This document shows positions 1 through 8,184 of a stretch of 38,795 bases of DNA, piece by piece. This DNA is from JANXLS01 sp037129555 (GTDB lineage: Bacteria > Planctomycetota > SZUA-567 > H5-PLA8). Positions within the stretch are counted from its first letter, which is position 1. The number at the start of each line of letters is the position of its first letter. Below the pieces are notes generated by a model. It had not been told where the DNA came from. It was given only the letters and a program-made list of their open reading frames with translations, and did no database searches. The position numbers and the translations under genes are program-made. Location: contig JBAXUS010000040.1 in the NCBI GenBank assembly GCA_037129555.1, positions 1-38,795 on the forward strand, written 5' to 3'.

Positions 1-44
1 CTTTCGTAAAGCGCAGGTCCTGGGTTCAAGTCCCAGAGTTGGCT
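1..44 (+). tRNA. tRNA-Thr (CGT), 3' portion only
   Basis: The window opens inside a tRNA. Positions 3-9 read as a 7-base anticodon loop with CGT at 5-7 (Thr, codon ACG), closed by CT (1-2) and AG (10-11). A five-base variable loop (15-19) follows. The T arm is CTGGG/CCCAG (20-24 and 32-36) around the TTCAAGT loop. The 3' acceptor strand would be 37-43 with T44 as discriminator. The next bases are TCCA, so an encoded CCA would sit one base late, or CCA is added enzymatically. The D arm and 5' acceptor lie outside the window, so the acceptor pairing cannot be checked. Confidence 0.75.
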
Positions 45-48
45 TCCA

Positions 49-444
49 TTCTGTTGAATTTCGTTCTGAAATAAAGCGATTCCTCTCGCCTTACTTTTTT
101 CCAAATAGAACTTCTGTCAAATTCTACCGCATTCATCTATATGCGGCGTTCGGCTATTTCATTCAAAAAACTCTGTCGAAACGGCGGTTTAGATCGCGAC
201 CAGTGGGTGACGCACAAAAAGACGGTGACTCTGGCGCGCCACAATGACCGGTTAAAATGAGGCTAATGAAAGTTCAAGGCGGGTGCTCGTCTCTGGTGTA
301 CGTTGTTGGCGCAGGCTTTGCTTATAAAAAATATGCGCGTGGAACTGAAAATCGCGTCAGTAAGCCGGGCAAAGTTACGTCTAATACAATGCGTAGTATG
401 AAGGGTCGGTTCACGTTCAACTGAGTCACCGAGGGCAGGATCGC
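49..444. other. Intergenic region, no gene seen
   Basis: Nearly 400 bases between the tRNA end and the first protease-like gene. I see no ORF with plausible composition, no tRNA and no strong hairpin. A T-run near 95-100 might end tRNA transcription, but it lacks a convincing stem. The promoter for the gene at 445 presumably lies here, but I cannot point to clear -35/-10 boxes. Confidence 0.5.
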
Positions 445-2325
445 ATGAGACACGCATCCGAATTTTCCAAAAACAGATTTCCACTGGTTGCTCGCGTTTT
501 AATGGCTGTGCTGTTGACTGCTGCCGTGCCATATTTGGCTGGCGCAGTTGAAACTAAAATTCAAGACGCGTTGAAAGCGTCGGATGCGCATCACACGGAC
601 GTCTTTGCCAAGTACGGCCCGGCTGTGGTTGGGATCGTGTGCACGGGCGGCGACGCGAATGCGTTTGGTCAATATACAGGAACGGGCGCGGTCATTTCGC
701 CGGACGGATGGATTGCGACGAATATCACGACAGTGCCGAAAAATGCGACACGCATCAAAGTGTATTTCACAGACGGGCACGTGCGAAACGCAGTCGCGAA
801 AGGAGTCGATGAAACTACTGAAGGGTCATTGATTAAAGTCGACGCGAAAGACCTACCATACATGCGCGTGTCGGATTCGAAGGATTACAAAGTCGGCGAT
901 CCTGTCTATTCATGGAGTAATGCGTTTTCGGCGATTCAAAAAGACGGAAGCGTGTCGTTGAGCGCCGGGAATATCAGCGGGATGTATTTGGCCAGCAGCG
1001 CGGACAATGAGAGCCGCTATGTTGGCCCGGTGATTGAGACAGACGCGGCGGTGAATCCGGGTTCGGACGGTGGGCCGTTGACTGATGCGGAAGGCAATTT
1101 GGTGGGCGTGATGACGCTGGCCTATTCGCGAACGCGCTGGTTGGGGCTGGCGATTCCGACGGCAACATTAGCGGAGAAATTGCCTGATTTCAAAGCCTTG
1201 ATGAAGTCCCGTCGGACCGCGCTGACGTCGTTCAAGCAGTCTCCGATCAGCATCACTCAAGCGGCGTTTGAATCAGCGGCTGAACGCGTCTCGAAGGCCG
1301 TCATCACGCTGCGGATCGTGCGCGAAAACGACAGCAACAAAGACGTGCCGCTGGATTTTCGAAAAGTCGAAGTGAAAGCCGAGCCTCCGATTTCGACAGA
1401 TCGCGGGGAACTGGAAGCCAAACGACCGGTGAATGGTTACGCGACTGCGTTCATTATTTCTGAGGACGGCGTGGCGCTCACTGCATATTTCAACGTTGAT
1501 GAAGTGGAAGAAGACACATCATTGCACCGTGCTCGGATGTCTCTGCCTGCACCCCAATTGCGTCGTCAATCGCCTCCTAAGATTAATAAGATTGAGAAGA
1601 TTTATGCGTACCTTGCCGACGGAAAACGTGTCGAAGCGAAGCTGTTGGGAATCCACAAAGTCAACGACGTGGCGGCGATCAAACTCGAGCTTCCGAAAGA
1701 CATGAAAGTACCGTTTATCGAAATGAAAGATTCGTGCGAACTCTCAACGGGCAGTTCGGTGGCCGTGCTGGGACGCAGCGAACCGCCGGGTGGAATGACG
1801 TTGAATACCGGACGCGTGAGCGGACAGTGCCGGCAGCGGAATACGTGCTGTCAGGTGAACGCGCTGATCAACTACGGCAACATCGGAGGCCCGGCGATTG
1901 GGTTGGATGGAAAGCTGTTGGGCATGGCCGCGCAGTTGAACTCTGTGACCGATTGGCGGCAGAACTGCGGCGTCGGATTCCTGTTGCTGACGTGTGAAAT
2001 CAAGAAGTCATTGCCGAGTCTGCTCGAAGGTAAAACCATTGACGGAATCCAACATGGATTCATGGGTGTGACAATGGATGAGAAGCATTTTGAATCCGAA
2101 GTTGGCGCGTATATTGGAGAGGTATTGACCGGATCGGCGGCGGATAAAGGCGGCGTCAAGAGCGGTGATATTGTGATTGAATACAACGGCAAGAAAGTGC
2201 GGAATTGGGTGATGCTGACGAAGATCACGCGGTCGCTCGATCCTGGTGCGATTGCGAATTTGAAAGTCAAACGCGGCACACAGACGGTGGATTTGAAAGT
2301 GGTGCTGGGCGAGCCGATGAAGTAG
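445..2325 (+). CDS. Tandem HtrA-like pseudoprotease with C-terminal PDZ domain
   Basis: A 626-residue exported protein: a hydrophobic signal segment around residues 13-34 ends near an A-G-A motif. Two trypsin-fold (HtrA-type) domains follow, at about 45-250 and 275-520, then one PDZ domain at about 535-625. Both protease domains keep the fold signature but have lost the triad. In domain 1 the nucleophile motif is NPGSDGGP (204-211), with Asp208 in the Ser place, and the histidine loop reads ATNITTV (91-97) without His. In domain 2 the motif is NYGNIGGP (476-483), with Ile480 for Ser, and the His loop LTAYFNV (345-351) has no His. Asp408 in NDVAAIKL resembles the retained triad Asp. It is therefore predicted to be non-proteolytic, perhaps a binding or regulatory protein in the periplasm. 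An intact HtrA gene follows 76 bases downstream on the same strand, so a shared transcript and partnership are likely but inferred. Confidence 0.85.
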   Translation: MRHASEFSKNRFPLVARVLMAVLLTAAVPYLAGAVETKIQDALKASDAHHTDVFAKYGPAVVGIVCTGGDANAFGQYTGTGAVISPDGWIATNITTVPKNATRIKVYFTDGHVRNAVAKGVDETTEGSLIKVDAKDLPYMRVSDSKDYKVGDPVYSWSNAFSAIQKDGSVSLSAGNISGMYLASSADNESRYVGPVIETDAAVNPGSDGGPLTDAEGNLVGVMTLAYSRTRWLGLAIPTATLAEKLPDFKALMKSRRTALTSFKQSPISITQAAFESAAERVSKAVITLRIVRENDSNKDVPLDFRKVEVKAEPPISTDRGELEAKRPVNGYATAFIISEDGVALTAYFNVDEVEEDTSLHRARMSLPAPQLRRQSPPKINKIEKIYAYLADGKRVEAKLLGIHKVNDVAAIKLELPKDMKVPFIEMKDSCELSTGSSVAVLGRSEPPGGMTLNTGRVSGQCRQRNTCCQVNALINYGNIGGPAIGLDGKLLGMAAQLNSVTDWRQNCGVGFLLLTCEIKKSLPSLLEGKTIDGIQHGFMGVTMDEKHFESEVGAYIGEVLTGSAADKGGVKSGDIVIEYNGKKVRNWVMLTKITRSLDPGAIANLKVKRGTQTVDLKVVLGEPMK

Positions 2326-2401
2326 TTGAGATCGAAGTCCGTAGGTGTGCGTGGTTGATTGATGTGCCATTGAATGAGTGGATTCGCTGGAGCGAGAACG
2401 A

Positions 2402-3733
2402 ATGAGACTGATTAAAGCATCTGTGATGACCGTTCTGATTGTAGGCGCGTTGGTGGGAGTTCGCGCAAGCGCACTCGAATCGGATGCCGCGAAGACCGCG
2501 TTGCAGGCTGCGCGCGAGTTGGAGACGGCGTATATTGAAACGATCAAAAAGGCGCTGCCTGCGTACGTGTTCTTGGACGGCGGTTCGGGCGTGTTGATCA
2601 GCGCTGACGGGTATCTCCTGACCAATCATCACGTCATCACAAAGAAGAAAACGACGACGGTGCGATGCAATGGAAAAGACTATCCGGCGAAGACGATGGG
2701 GATTGATCCCGAAGGCGACATCGCGTTGCTGAAGATGGACAACGTGACGAACATGCCGTTCCTGCAATTCGCGGATTCGGACGCGCTCAAAGTTGGGCAG
2801 CAGGTGATTGCGATCGGCAATCCGTTTGACACGGCAGGCGTCAGTGATGACCCGACGGTGACGACGGGAATCATCTCGGCGCTGCACCGATTTGAAGGCA
2901 ATTACACGGACGCGATTCAAACCGACGCAGCGATCAATCCCGGCAATTCGGGTGGACCGCTGGTGACGCTGGACGGCAAACTCGCTGGGATCAATGGCTT
3001 GATTGAAACGAAATTTGGTAACGCCGCGAACACCGGCGTGGCTTTAGCGATCCCGGTAAAACAAATTGAACGATTTCTTCCAAAATTGAAGACGGCAAAC
3101 GGTAAGACTGTGAACCACGGGCTGATCAGTGGTTTGAATCGAGAAGAGCATCTGGCTTTGCTGCAAGGCGTGTATCGGGAAGCTGACGAAGGAATTCGCA
3201 ATGGAGCTGAAATCAAAACCATTGCAGTTGGAAGCCCGGCTGATCGATTGGGTTTGAAAGTCGGTGACAAAGTCACGAAAATTGACACCTATCCGCTGCT
3301 GAATTTTCCGCGTTTTGTAGGTGTGATCAACACGTATCCAGCTGGATCCGAGATCAAGCTTACGTATGTACGTGATGGAGCTACGAAGACGATAGCAGCC
3401 ATTCTGGAAGAACCCGCTCAGGGGAAGCTGGGTATCGAAATGGAGATACCCGGGCGGGAACGCGCAACCAAGTTTTTCCCACCTCGGATTGCGAAAATCG
3501 AGCCCAATAGTCCGGCGTCAAAAGCAGGCATAAAAGCAGGCGATTTGATTCTGGCTATTAACGGGCGACCGATTGCCACATTGCGCGAGTTCCGATATGC
3601 GATGCAAAAAAGTATGATGCTGGCGGGCGATTCATTGAAATTGAAAGTTCGGCGGGGAACGAAAGAGAAGCCTGAGGAATTGGAATTGACCGCCGTGCTG
3701 TCAGCAGATCCGGACGCTGCAAAGGGAAAGTGA
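2402..3733 (+). CDS. HtrA/Deg-family serine protease with two PDZ domains
   Basis: An exported S1C serine endoprotease for envelope protein quality control. I chose the ATG at 2402 over the in-frame GTG at 2378 because GGAG at 2389-2392 sits nine bases upstream and because the product then starts directly with a signal peptide (residues 1-24). The product is 443 residues. The triad is intact: His77 in LLTNHHVI, Asp106 in GDIALLK and Ser183 in NPGNSGGP. PDZ 1 lies at about 235-335; PDZ 2 at about 340-435 contains the typical SPASKAGIKAGDLIL pattern. Length and order (signal, protease, PDZ, PDZ) match DegP/DegQ-like proteins. It follows the catalytically dead tandem homologue on the same strand, which suggests paired function. 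The exact degP/degQ/mucD orthology cannot be assigned from sequence alone. Confidence 0.93.
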   Translation: MRLIKASVMTVLIVGALVGVRASALESDAAKTALQAARELETAYIETIKKALPAYVFLDGGSGVLISADGYLLTNHHVITKKKTTTVRCNGKDYPAKTMGIDPEGDIALLKMDNVTNMPFLQFADSDALKVGQQVIAIGNPFDTAGVSDDPTVTTGIISALHRFEGNYTDAIQTDAAINPGNSGGPLVTLDGKLAGINGLIETKFGNAANTGVALAIPVKQIERFLPKLKTANGKTVNHGLISGLNREEHLALLQGVYREADEGIRNGAEIKTIAVGSPADRLGLKVGDKVTKIDTYPLLNFPRFVGVINTYPAGSEIKLTYVRDGATKTIAAILEEPAQGKLGIEMEIPGRERATKFFPPRIAKIEPNSPASKAGIKAGDLILAINGRPIATLREFRYAMQKSMMLAGDSLKLKVRRGTKEKPEELELTAVLSADPDAAKGK

Positions 3734-3787
3734 GTCGGGCGACGAGCACCGTTTTAATGTAGTCGTTTTCCTCATGCGAGGATCAAT

Positions 3788-4048
3788 ATGGAACTACTTG
3801 TTTTGTTCGCCGGCATTGCCGCAGTTGTCTATTTGATTGCGACGCGCAGCGGAAAAGCCATATCGCCAGGCAATGCAAACGCAGCTAAAACGGTTCAGCC
3901 AGTCGCTTCATCCACTCGGACACAGTGCAGTTGGTGTGGAACAGCGTCTGTGATGTGTGAGGGGCAGTATTGTTCGGAAGAGTGTAAAGAGAAACTCGCG
4001 AAAAGCATGGACGACTTCCATGATCGTTTTGAAGAGATGAACTCGTAG
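3788..4048 (+). CDS. Small membrane-anchored zinc-finger protein
   Basis: An 86-residue protein with one N-terminal transmembrane helix (about residues 2-19), a short Ala/Ser-rich linker, and a cysteine cluster: Cys47, Cys50, Cys57, Cys62 and Cys66. The C-x2-C ... YCSEEC arrangement resembles small treble-clef/zinc-ribbon proteins of the DUF2116 type. The tail (67-86) is charged and helical. GAGG at 3778-3781 provides a ribosome binding site just upstream of the ATG. It stands 54 bases after the htrA-like gene and is convergent with the next gene, with only two bases between the stop codons. Function is unknown; a cytoplasmic-facing Zn-binding adaptor on the membrane is one possibility. Confidence 0.7.
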   Translation: MELLVLFAGIAAVVYLIATRSGKAISPGNANAAKTVQPVASSTRTQCSWCGTASVMCEGQYCSEECKEKLAKSMDDFHDRFEEMNS

Positions 4049-4050
4049 CC

Positions 4051-6630
4051 TTACCGCATGTCCAGATATTCTCGCACGGTTGTTTCAATCGTTGAGACTT
4101 CAACGCTCATGCTGGCGGAATACGAGAATGTTTTTGCGAAGTAGGCGAATTGAGCCTGCTTCAATTTGCCGATGGCGGCGAGCGCTTGAATGTCACTCAT
4201 CCCGGCAAAAAACGCTGCAACGACGGTTTTATTCTGAATGTAAATCGCCCCATTTCCCAACGAGGATTTGATCGTCATCACGCCGTTTTTGGCGCACGTG
4301 ATTCGCGCGGTCATACCCAGCCCGAGTTCCTGTAAATCACCTTCGAGCAGCGGTGTGCTTCCCGAGAAAAGGTCCTCCGGGAGTTGCGCGGGATCGAGCG
4401 GCGCTTGGCGGCCTGAGAACATGATCTTGGGCAAGCGGTCGCTGGTGCCGGGCAACGGCGGCGCACCGTGCGGCGTGGGCAAACCGGGCGATTGGTGCAT
4501 GACCGGTGCGGGCATTCCCGGTATTGGCGATTGATACGTCTGCGTCAATTTCTTCTGTCTGCCACTGCCGGAGATCGCCGCGCCGGGCTGGAAAATTTCA
4601 TCGACTTCGGATTGCTGTTCAAGTTCTTCGAAGCCTCGCCGAGGCTTGTTCACAACGGGTTCTTGTGGGCCGGTGCGCAAAGCAGGATTGACGCTCGACG
4701 CGCCAGCTCCGCGCGACGCGTTCGGCATGAATGCGGAGGGGACTGGCTGGGAGGGCCGACCTAGCATTTCGGGCGACGGGTTCATGCAATACGTGGCCAT
4801 GCGCGCGACTTCGGGATCGGGGTCACGGCGCAGGCGTTCGAACGTTTCCGTGACGCGCGGATCTTTGGTGTAGCGGATCAGCGCTTTCATCGCGGCGAAG
4901 CGCAACGCCTTGCTGTTGTCGCGCTGGATTGCAGTAACGCGGCGTGAATCGGCCAGGCCCTGGCCGGGGCGGAGCATACGCGTCAGGACGGCTCCGATGC
5001 GCACATCATCGTGGGTGTTGCAGGCTTCGATGAGCTTCATCATGCGCACATCGTCTTGCAATGGCGAATCGATTTCAGTCTGCAATTCACTGACGATGAC
5101 TTGCGCGACACTGGAATGATGGAGATTCGTCAGGATGTCCATCCAAGTCGCGCGCTGCTGGGCGTAACGCGGATCGCGGAGGCGCGAGTGGAGGAATGCG
5201 GAGGTGCGGTCGTTATCGCGGTCAAAGACGAATTGCAGCGCAGCAGCTCGCAAATCAAAGTTCGGATGGACCAGCAGCGGGTAGATGATTTCTAGAATTT
5301 CGTCGTCGCCACCGATGAAAGGCGAGACGGCCAGCATGCGCCCGAGCAACGCCGGGTCGTTCTGCGCGGTCATCAACGTGACGAACGTTTTGGCTGAACC
5401 GGGGCAGAGCTGTTTCAAATATTTAGCGAATTGTTGAGCGCGCGCGAGGTTGTCCTCGCGACCAATGCAAGCGATCAGTGTCGTGGGCAAGTTGCGGTCG
5501 ATGACGGAGAGAATCTTCGCGGCGGCCTGTTCTTTTTCGCCACCATCCATGAGCTGTTCGGCGAGGCTCTGCGCCCATGGCGTCTTGCTCAATTCGGACG
5601 CCGATTCGCGCACCGGATTGACGGCGTCATCGCCGTTGGCTTTGCGGTAACTGCGTTCGAGAATACTGATCGTATCGGCGTGTTTCATCGCGCGCGCATG
5701 ATAGCTGCGATTGAAGAGGACGACGGTGCGCTCGAAGAGGTACGTCACGAAATGTTTGAGGACGCTTTCGACAGCTTCGCGCGCGCAGCCGTCCTGCAGG
5801 GCTTCTTCGAGTTGGATGACCACGGGCGCGGATTGGTCCATCGCGTTTTCAATCAGCAGTGACAGTCCGGCAATGGCTTTGGAACGGTCATCTTTTGAAT
5901 TCGTTTTCAGGGCGCTGCAAAGGTGTGTTGTGAGCGCGCTGGCTTCGGCGTCCATATGAGCCACGACGAGCTCGTCGAGCGCATCGACGGCCTGCGAAAA
6001 GCCCACTCCTTCGAGCATGAACGCGGGCGATTGCGCCAACATGCCGGGCAGTTTGTCGAGGGCGGCGACGCTTTTTAAGGATTTGTCCGCGCCGGTGAGC
6101 CAGGACGGAACGATGCGCGGGTCGGCGTCTTCGATTTTAATTTGCGGCAGAATCTGTTCGACGCGCGTTTGATATGTCGTGAGCAATCGCTCGGACATGC
6201 CGAGCAAATCGTCCCACGCGGGATCTGTGTTCGGAATGCCTGCAGCGTCATAGCGTTTGGCGATGGCCGCGAGGCCGTCGAAGAGTTCGAGAACGCGTGG
6301 GCCGGTGGCTTTGCGGCGCTTGCCAGCGAGGTCGAGGACGCAGTCAAGAAGGTCGGCATCACGGTCGATCAAGAGGCCCGCGAGTTCGGTGCGCAATTGA
6401 GCTTTAGAATTGACGTCATCGCTGGATTGCAACAGCCGGCTGTAACAGACGATCATGTCGGCGAGTGCTTGGCGTGCTTGACCGATGCGGGCGATTGCGA
6501 ACAAGCGCGAGACAGCCTGTGTTCCACCGGGGCCGACCGCAGGGGTGACGGGAAATTTCGACGTCTGTGCGTTGCCCAATGCGCCCTGCGCAGGGCCGGG
6601 CATGGGCCCGCCAAAAGAGGAAACGCTCAT
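4051..6630 (-). CDS. HEAT-repeat protein with C-terminal DUF4388 (PATAN-like) domain
   Basis: An 859-residue, apparently cytoplasmic protein (no signal peptide or membrane span). The N-terminal 40 residues are Gly/Pro/Ala-rich. Residues about 45-430 are helical without a recognised family. HEAT-like repeats follow at about 440-625: paired helices with HPNFDLRAAALQFV and DPDPEVARMATYCM patterns. A Pro/Gly-rich linker (about 635-755) leads to a C-terminal domain at 761-859 that fits DUF4388: the LLEGDLQELGL start, the NGAIYIQNKTVVAAFF strand pair and a closing helix. DUF4388 domains occur in two-component and gliding/polarity regulators, where they act in protein interaction. A large scaffold linking HEAT-bound partners to signalling is inferred. 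The ATG at 6630 has only a weak upstream purine run (CTGGG). aroC lies 112 bases upstream on the same strand. Confidence 0.75.
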   Translation of the reverse strand: MSVSSFGGPMPGPAQGALGNAQTSKFPVTPAVGPGGTQAVSRLFAIARIGQARQALADMIVCYSRLLQSSDDVNSKAQLRTELAGLLIDRDADLLDCVLDLAGKRRKATGPRVLELFDGLAAIAKRYDAAGIPNTDPAWDDLLGMSERLLTTYQTRVEQILPQIKIEDADPRIVPSWLTGADKSLKSVAALDKLPGMLAQSPAFMLEGVGFSQAVDALDELVVAHMDAEASALTTHLCSALKTNSKDDRSKAIAGLSLLIENAMDQSAPVVIQLEEALQDGCAREAVESVLKHFVTYLFERTVVLFNRSYHARAMKHADTISILERSYRKANGDDAVNPVRESASELSKTPWAQSLAEQLMDGGEKEQAAAKILSVIDRNLPTTLIACIGREDNLARAQQFAKYLKQLCPGSAKTFVTLMTAQNDPALLGRMLAVSPFIGGDDEILEIIYPLLVHPNFDLRAAALQFVFDRDNDRTSAFLHSRLRDPRYAQQRATWMDILTNLHHSSVAQVIVSELQTEIDSPLQDDVRMMKLIEACNTHDDVRIGAVLTRMLRPGQGLADSRRVTAIQRDNSKALRFAAMKALIRYTKDPRVTETFERLRRDPDPEVARMATYCMNPSPEMLGRPSQPVPSAFMPNASRGAGASSVNPALRTGPQEPVVNKPRRGFEELEQQSEVDEIFQPGAAISGSGRQKKLTQTYQSPIPGMPAPVMHQSPGLPTPHGAPPLPGTSDRLPKIMFSGRQAPLDPAQLPEDLFSGSTPLLEGDLQELGLGMTARITCAKNGVMTIKSSLGNGAIYIQNKTVVAAFFAGMSDIQALAAIGKLKQAQFAYFAKTFSYSASMSVEVSTIETTVREYLDMR

Positions 6631-6742
6631 AATTGACCCAGTCCAAGGTCCGAATTCAAAGGCTGTGACGCACTGAATTCGTATTGCCTATGCACCATCA
6701 TCGACCCGGAAACAACACACTTCGTCCCAAAGCCGATACGCA

Positions 6743-7900
6743 TCAACTCTTGGAACGACGTACAGACACACTTTCAATATAGCCAGCATAATTGCGCTTC
6801 AATTCAGCAAGTGAATCGCCGCCGAATTTTTCGCAAAAGGCTTGTGCGAGGACGAACGCCAGGAAGTTTTCGCCCACGACAGCCGCCGCTGGAACCGCGC
6901 AATAATCGCTTCGTTCTATATCGGCTTTTTTCGGTTCCCCTGTGGTTAAATCCACCGACATGAGCGGTTTCATTAAGGTACTGATCGGTTTCATGGCTGC
7001 GCGGATGACGAGCGGCGCGCCGGTGGTGATACCGCCTTCGAGTCCGCCGCATCCGTTTGTCGTTCGAACGAAGCCACCAGTGGGTACGGGGTTTTCAGTA
7101 GGCGTGTAATATATCGCGTCGTGAACCTGGCTTCCCGGCACCGTTGCAGCTTTGAAACCCAGTCCGATTTCGACACCTTTAATCGCTTGGATCGACATGA
7201 TAATTTGAGCGATGCGACCATCGAGTTTGCGGTCCCATTGCGTGTGGTCACCAAGTCCGACAGGCAGGCCTTCGACGACGATTTCGAAGATGCCGCCGAG
7301 CGTGTCGCCATTCTTTTTGGCGTCGTCAATCGATGCCATCATCGCAACTTCAGTGTCTTTGTGCAGGCAGCGGACTTCGCTGTCGTCGGCTGTGGCCATG
7401 GCTTCGAACGTTGGTGTAAAACCAGCGGGAATGGCGATGGACCCGATGGAGATCACATGGCTGCGAATGGTGATGTTGAAGGCTTCGAGCAGCTGGCGAC
7501 AAAGCGCTCCGGCTGCGACGCGCGACGCGGTTTCGCGGGCGCTGGCGCGTTCGAGAATGTCGCGAATCGGCGCACCGAATTTCAAGAAACCAGAGAGGTC
7601 GGCGTGGCCTGGGCGCGGGCTGTCAAGCTCAGGCGCGGTTTCGATGCGACAATCGCGATTCCAGACAGCCATGAGAATCGGCGCACCCATGCTTGTGGCA
7701 TGGCGCACACCACTCAGGAATTCGGCTTTGTCGGTTTCGATCTTCATGCGACCGCCGCGACCATATCCTTTTTGACGGCGCGCCAATTGCTGATTGATTG
7801 CGTCGAGATCCAAAGGAACGCCGTACGGATAGCCCTCGACGAAGGCAAAACAGCCTCGACCGTGTGACTCTCCTGCGGAATGAAAGGTTAGTTGACTCAA
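6743..7900 (-). CDS. aroC: Chorismate synthase
   Basis: Converts 5-enolpyruvylshikimate-3-phosphate to chorismate with reduced FMN, the last step of the shikimate pathway. Diagnostic motifs are present: the N-terminal HSAGESHGRG, then RRQKGYGRGGRM, SPRPGHADLSG, and RASARETASRVAAGA for FMN/substrate binding; the C-terminal region has GGLEGGITTGAPLVIRAAMKP. I prefer a TTG start at 7900: it gives the usual short N-terminus before TF-HSAGESHG, and GGAG (complement of 7911-7914) lies nine bases upstream. An ATG at 7918 and a GTG at 7924 in the same frame would place that GGAG inside the gene. The product is about 385 residues, normal for the family. It stands alone, with no other aro gene nearby. 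Confidence 0.95.
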   Translation of the reverse strand: MSQLTFHSAGESHGRGCFAFVEGYPYGVPLDLDAINQQLARRQKGYGRGGRMKIETDKAEFLSGVRHATSMGAPILMAVWNRDCRIETAPELDSPRPGHADLSGFLKFGAPIRDILERASARETASRVAAGALCRQLLEAFNITIRSHVISIGSIAIPAGFTPTFEAMATADDSEVRCLHKDTEVAMMASIDDAKKNGDTLGGIFEIVVEGLPVGLGDHTQWDRKLDGRIAQIIMSIQAIKGVEIGLGFKAATVPGSQVHDAIYYTPTENPVPTGGFVRTTNGCGGLEGGITTGAPLVIRAAMKPISTLMKPLMSVDLTTGEPKKADIERSDYCAVPAAAVVGENFLAFVLAQAFCEKFGGDSLAELKRNYAGYIESVSVRRSKS

Positions 7901-8184
7901 AATGTTGCGTCTCCACATGTGCACGTACTTTGACGTATTTTATCAAAGGTTGGCATGAATTGTCAGTGAAAATGTGTATCTTTGATAAGAATAGATGTGA
8001 ACCTCTTGAAGTGCTTAAAACACCAGTGAAGTGACTTGGAAATAAACGGAAGTCGGGTAAGATGAAATGGAATCAACGCACAAGGTGCTTTGTGCGGTTT
8101 ATGTAACATTATCGGGCGCAGTGAGCGTATACTACGAGCGGGTAGAAGGCATCGAGCGGCATCGAAAACGAGGCGAATTTTTAG

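Noticed and set aside
263..532. Minus-strand ORF of 89 residues upstream of the first protease-like gene
   Set aside because: Overlaps the signal-peptide region of the plus-strand gene; no ribosome site or motif.
2267..2920. Minus-strand ORF of 217 residues
   Set aside because: Antisense to the HtrA gene, Arg/His-rich composition and no family pattern.
7121..7867. Plus-strand ORF of 248 residues opposite aroC
   Set aside because: Shadow of the chorismate synthase gene; no recognisable motif and no ribosome site.
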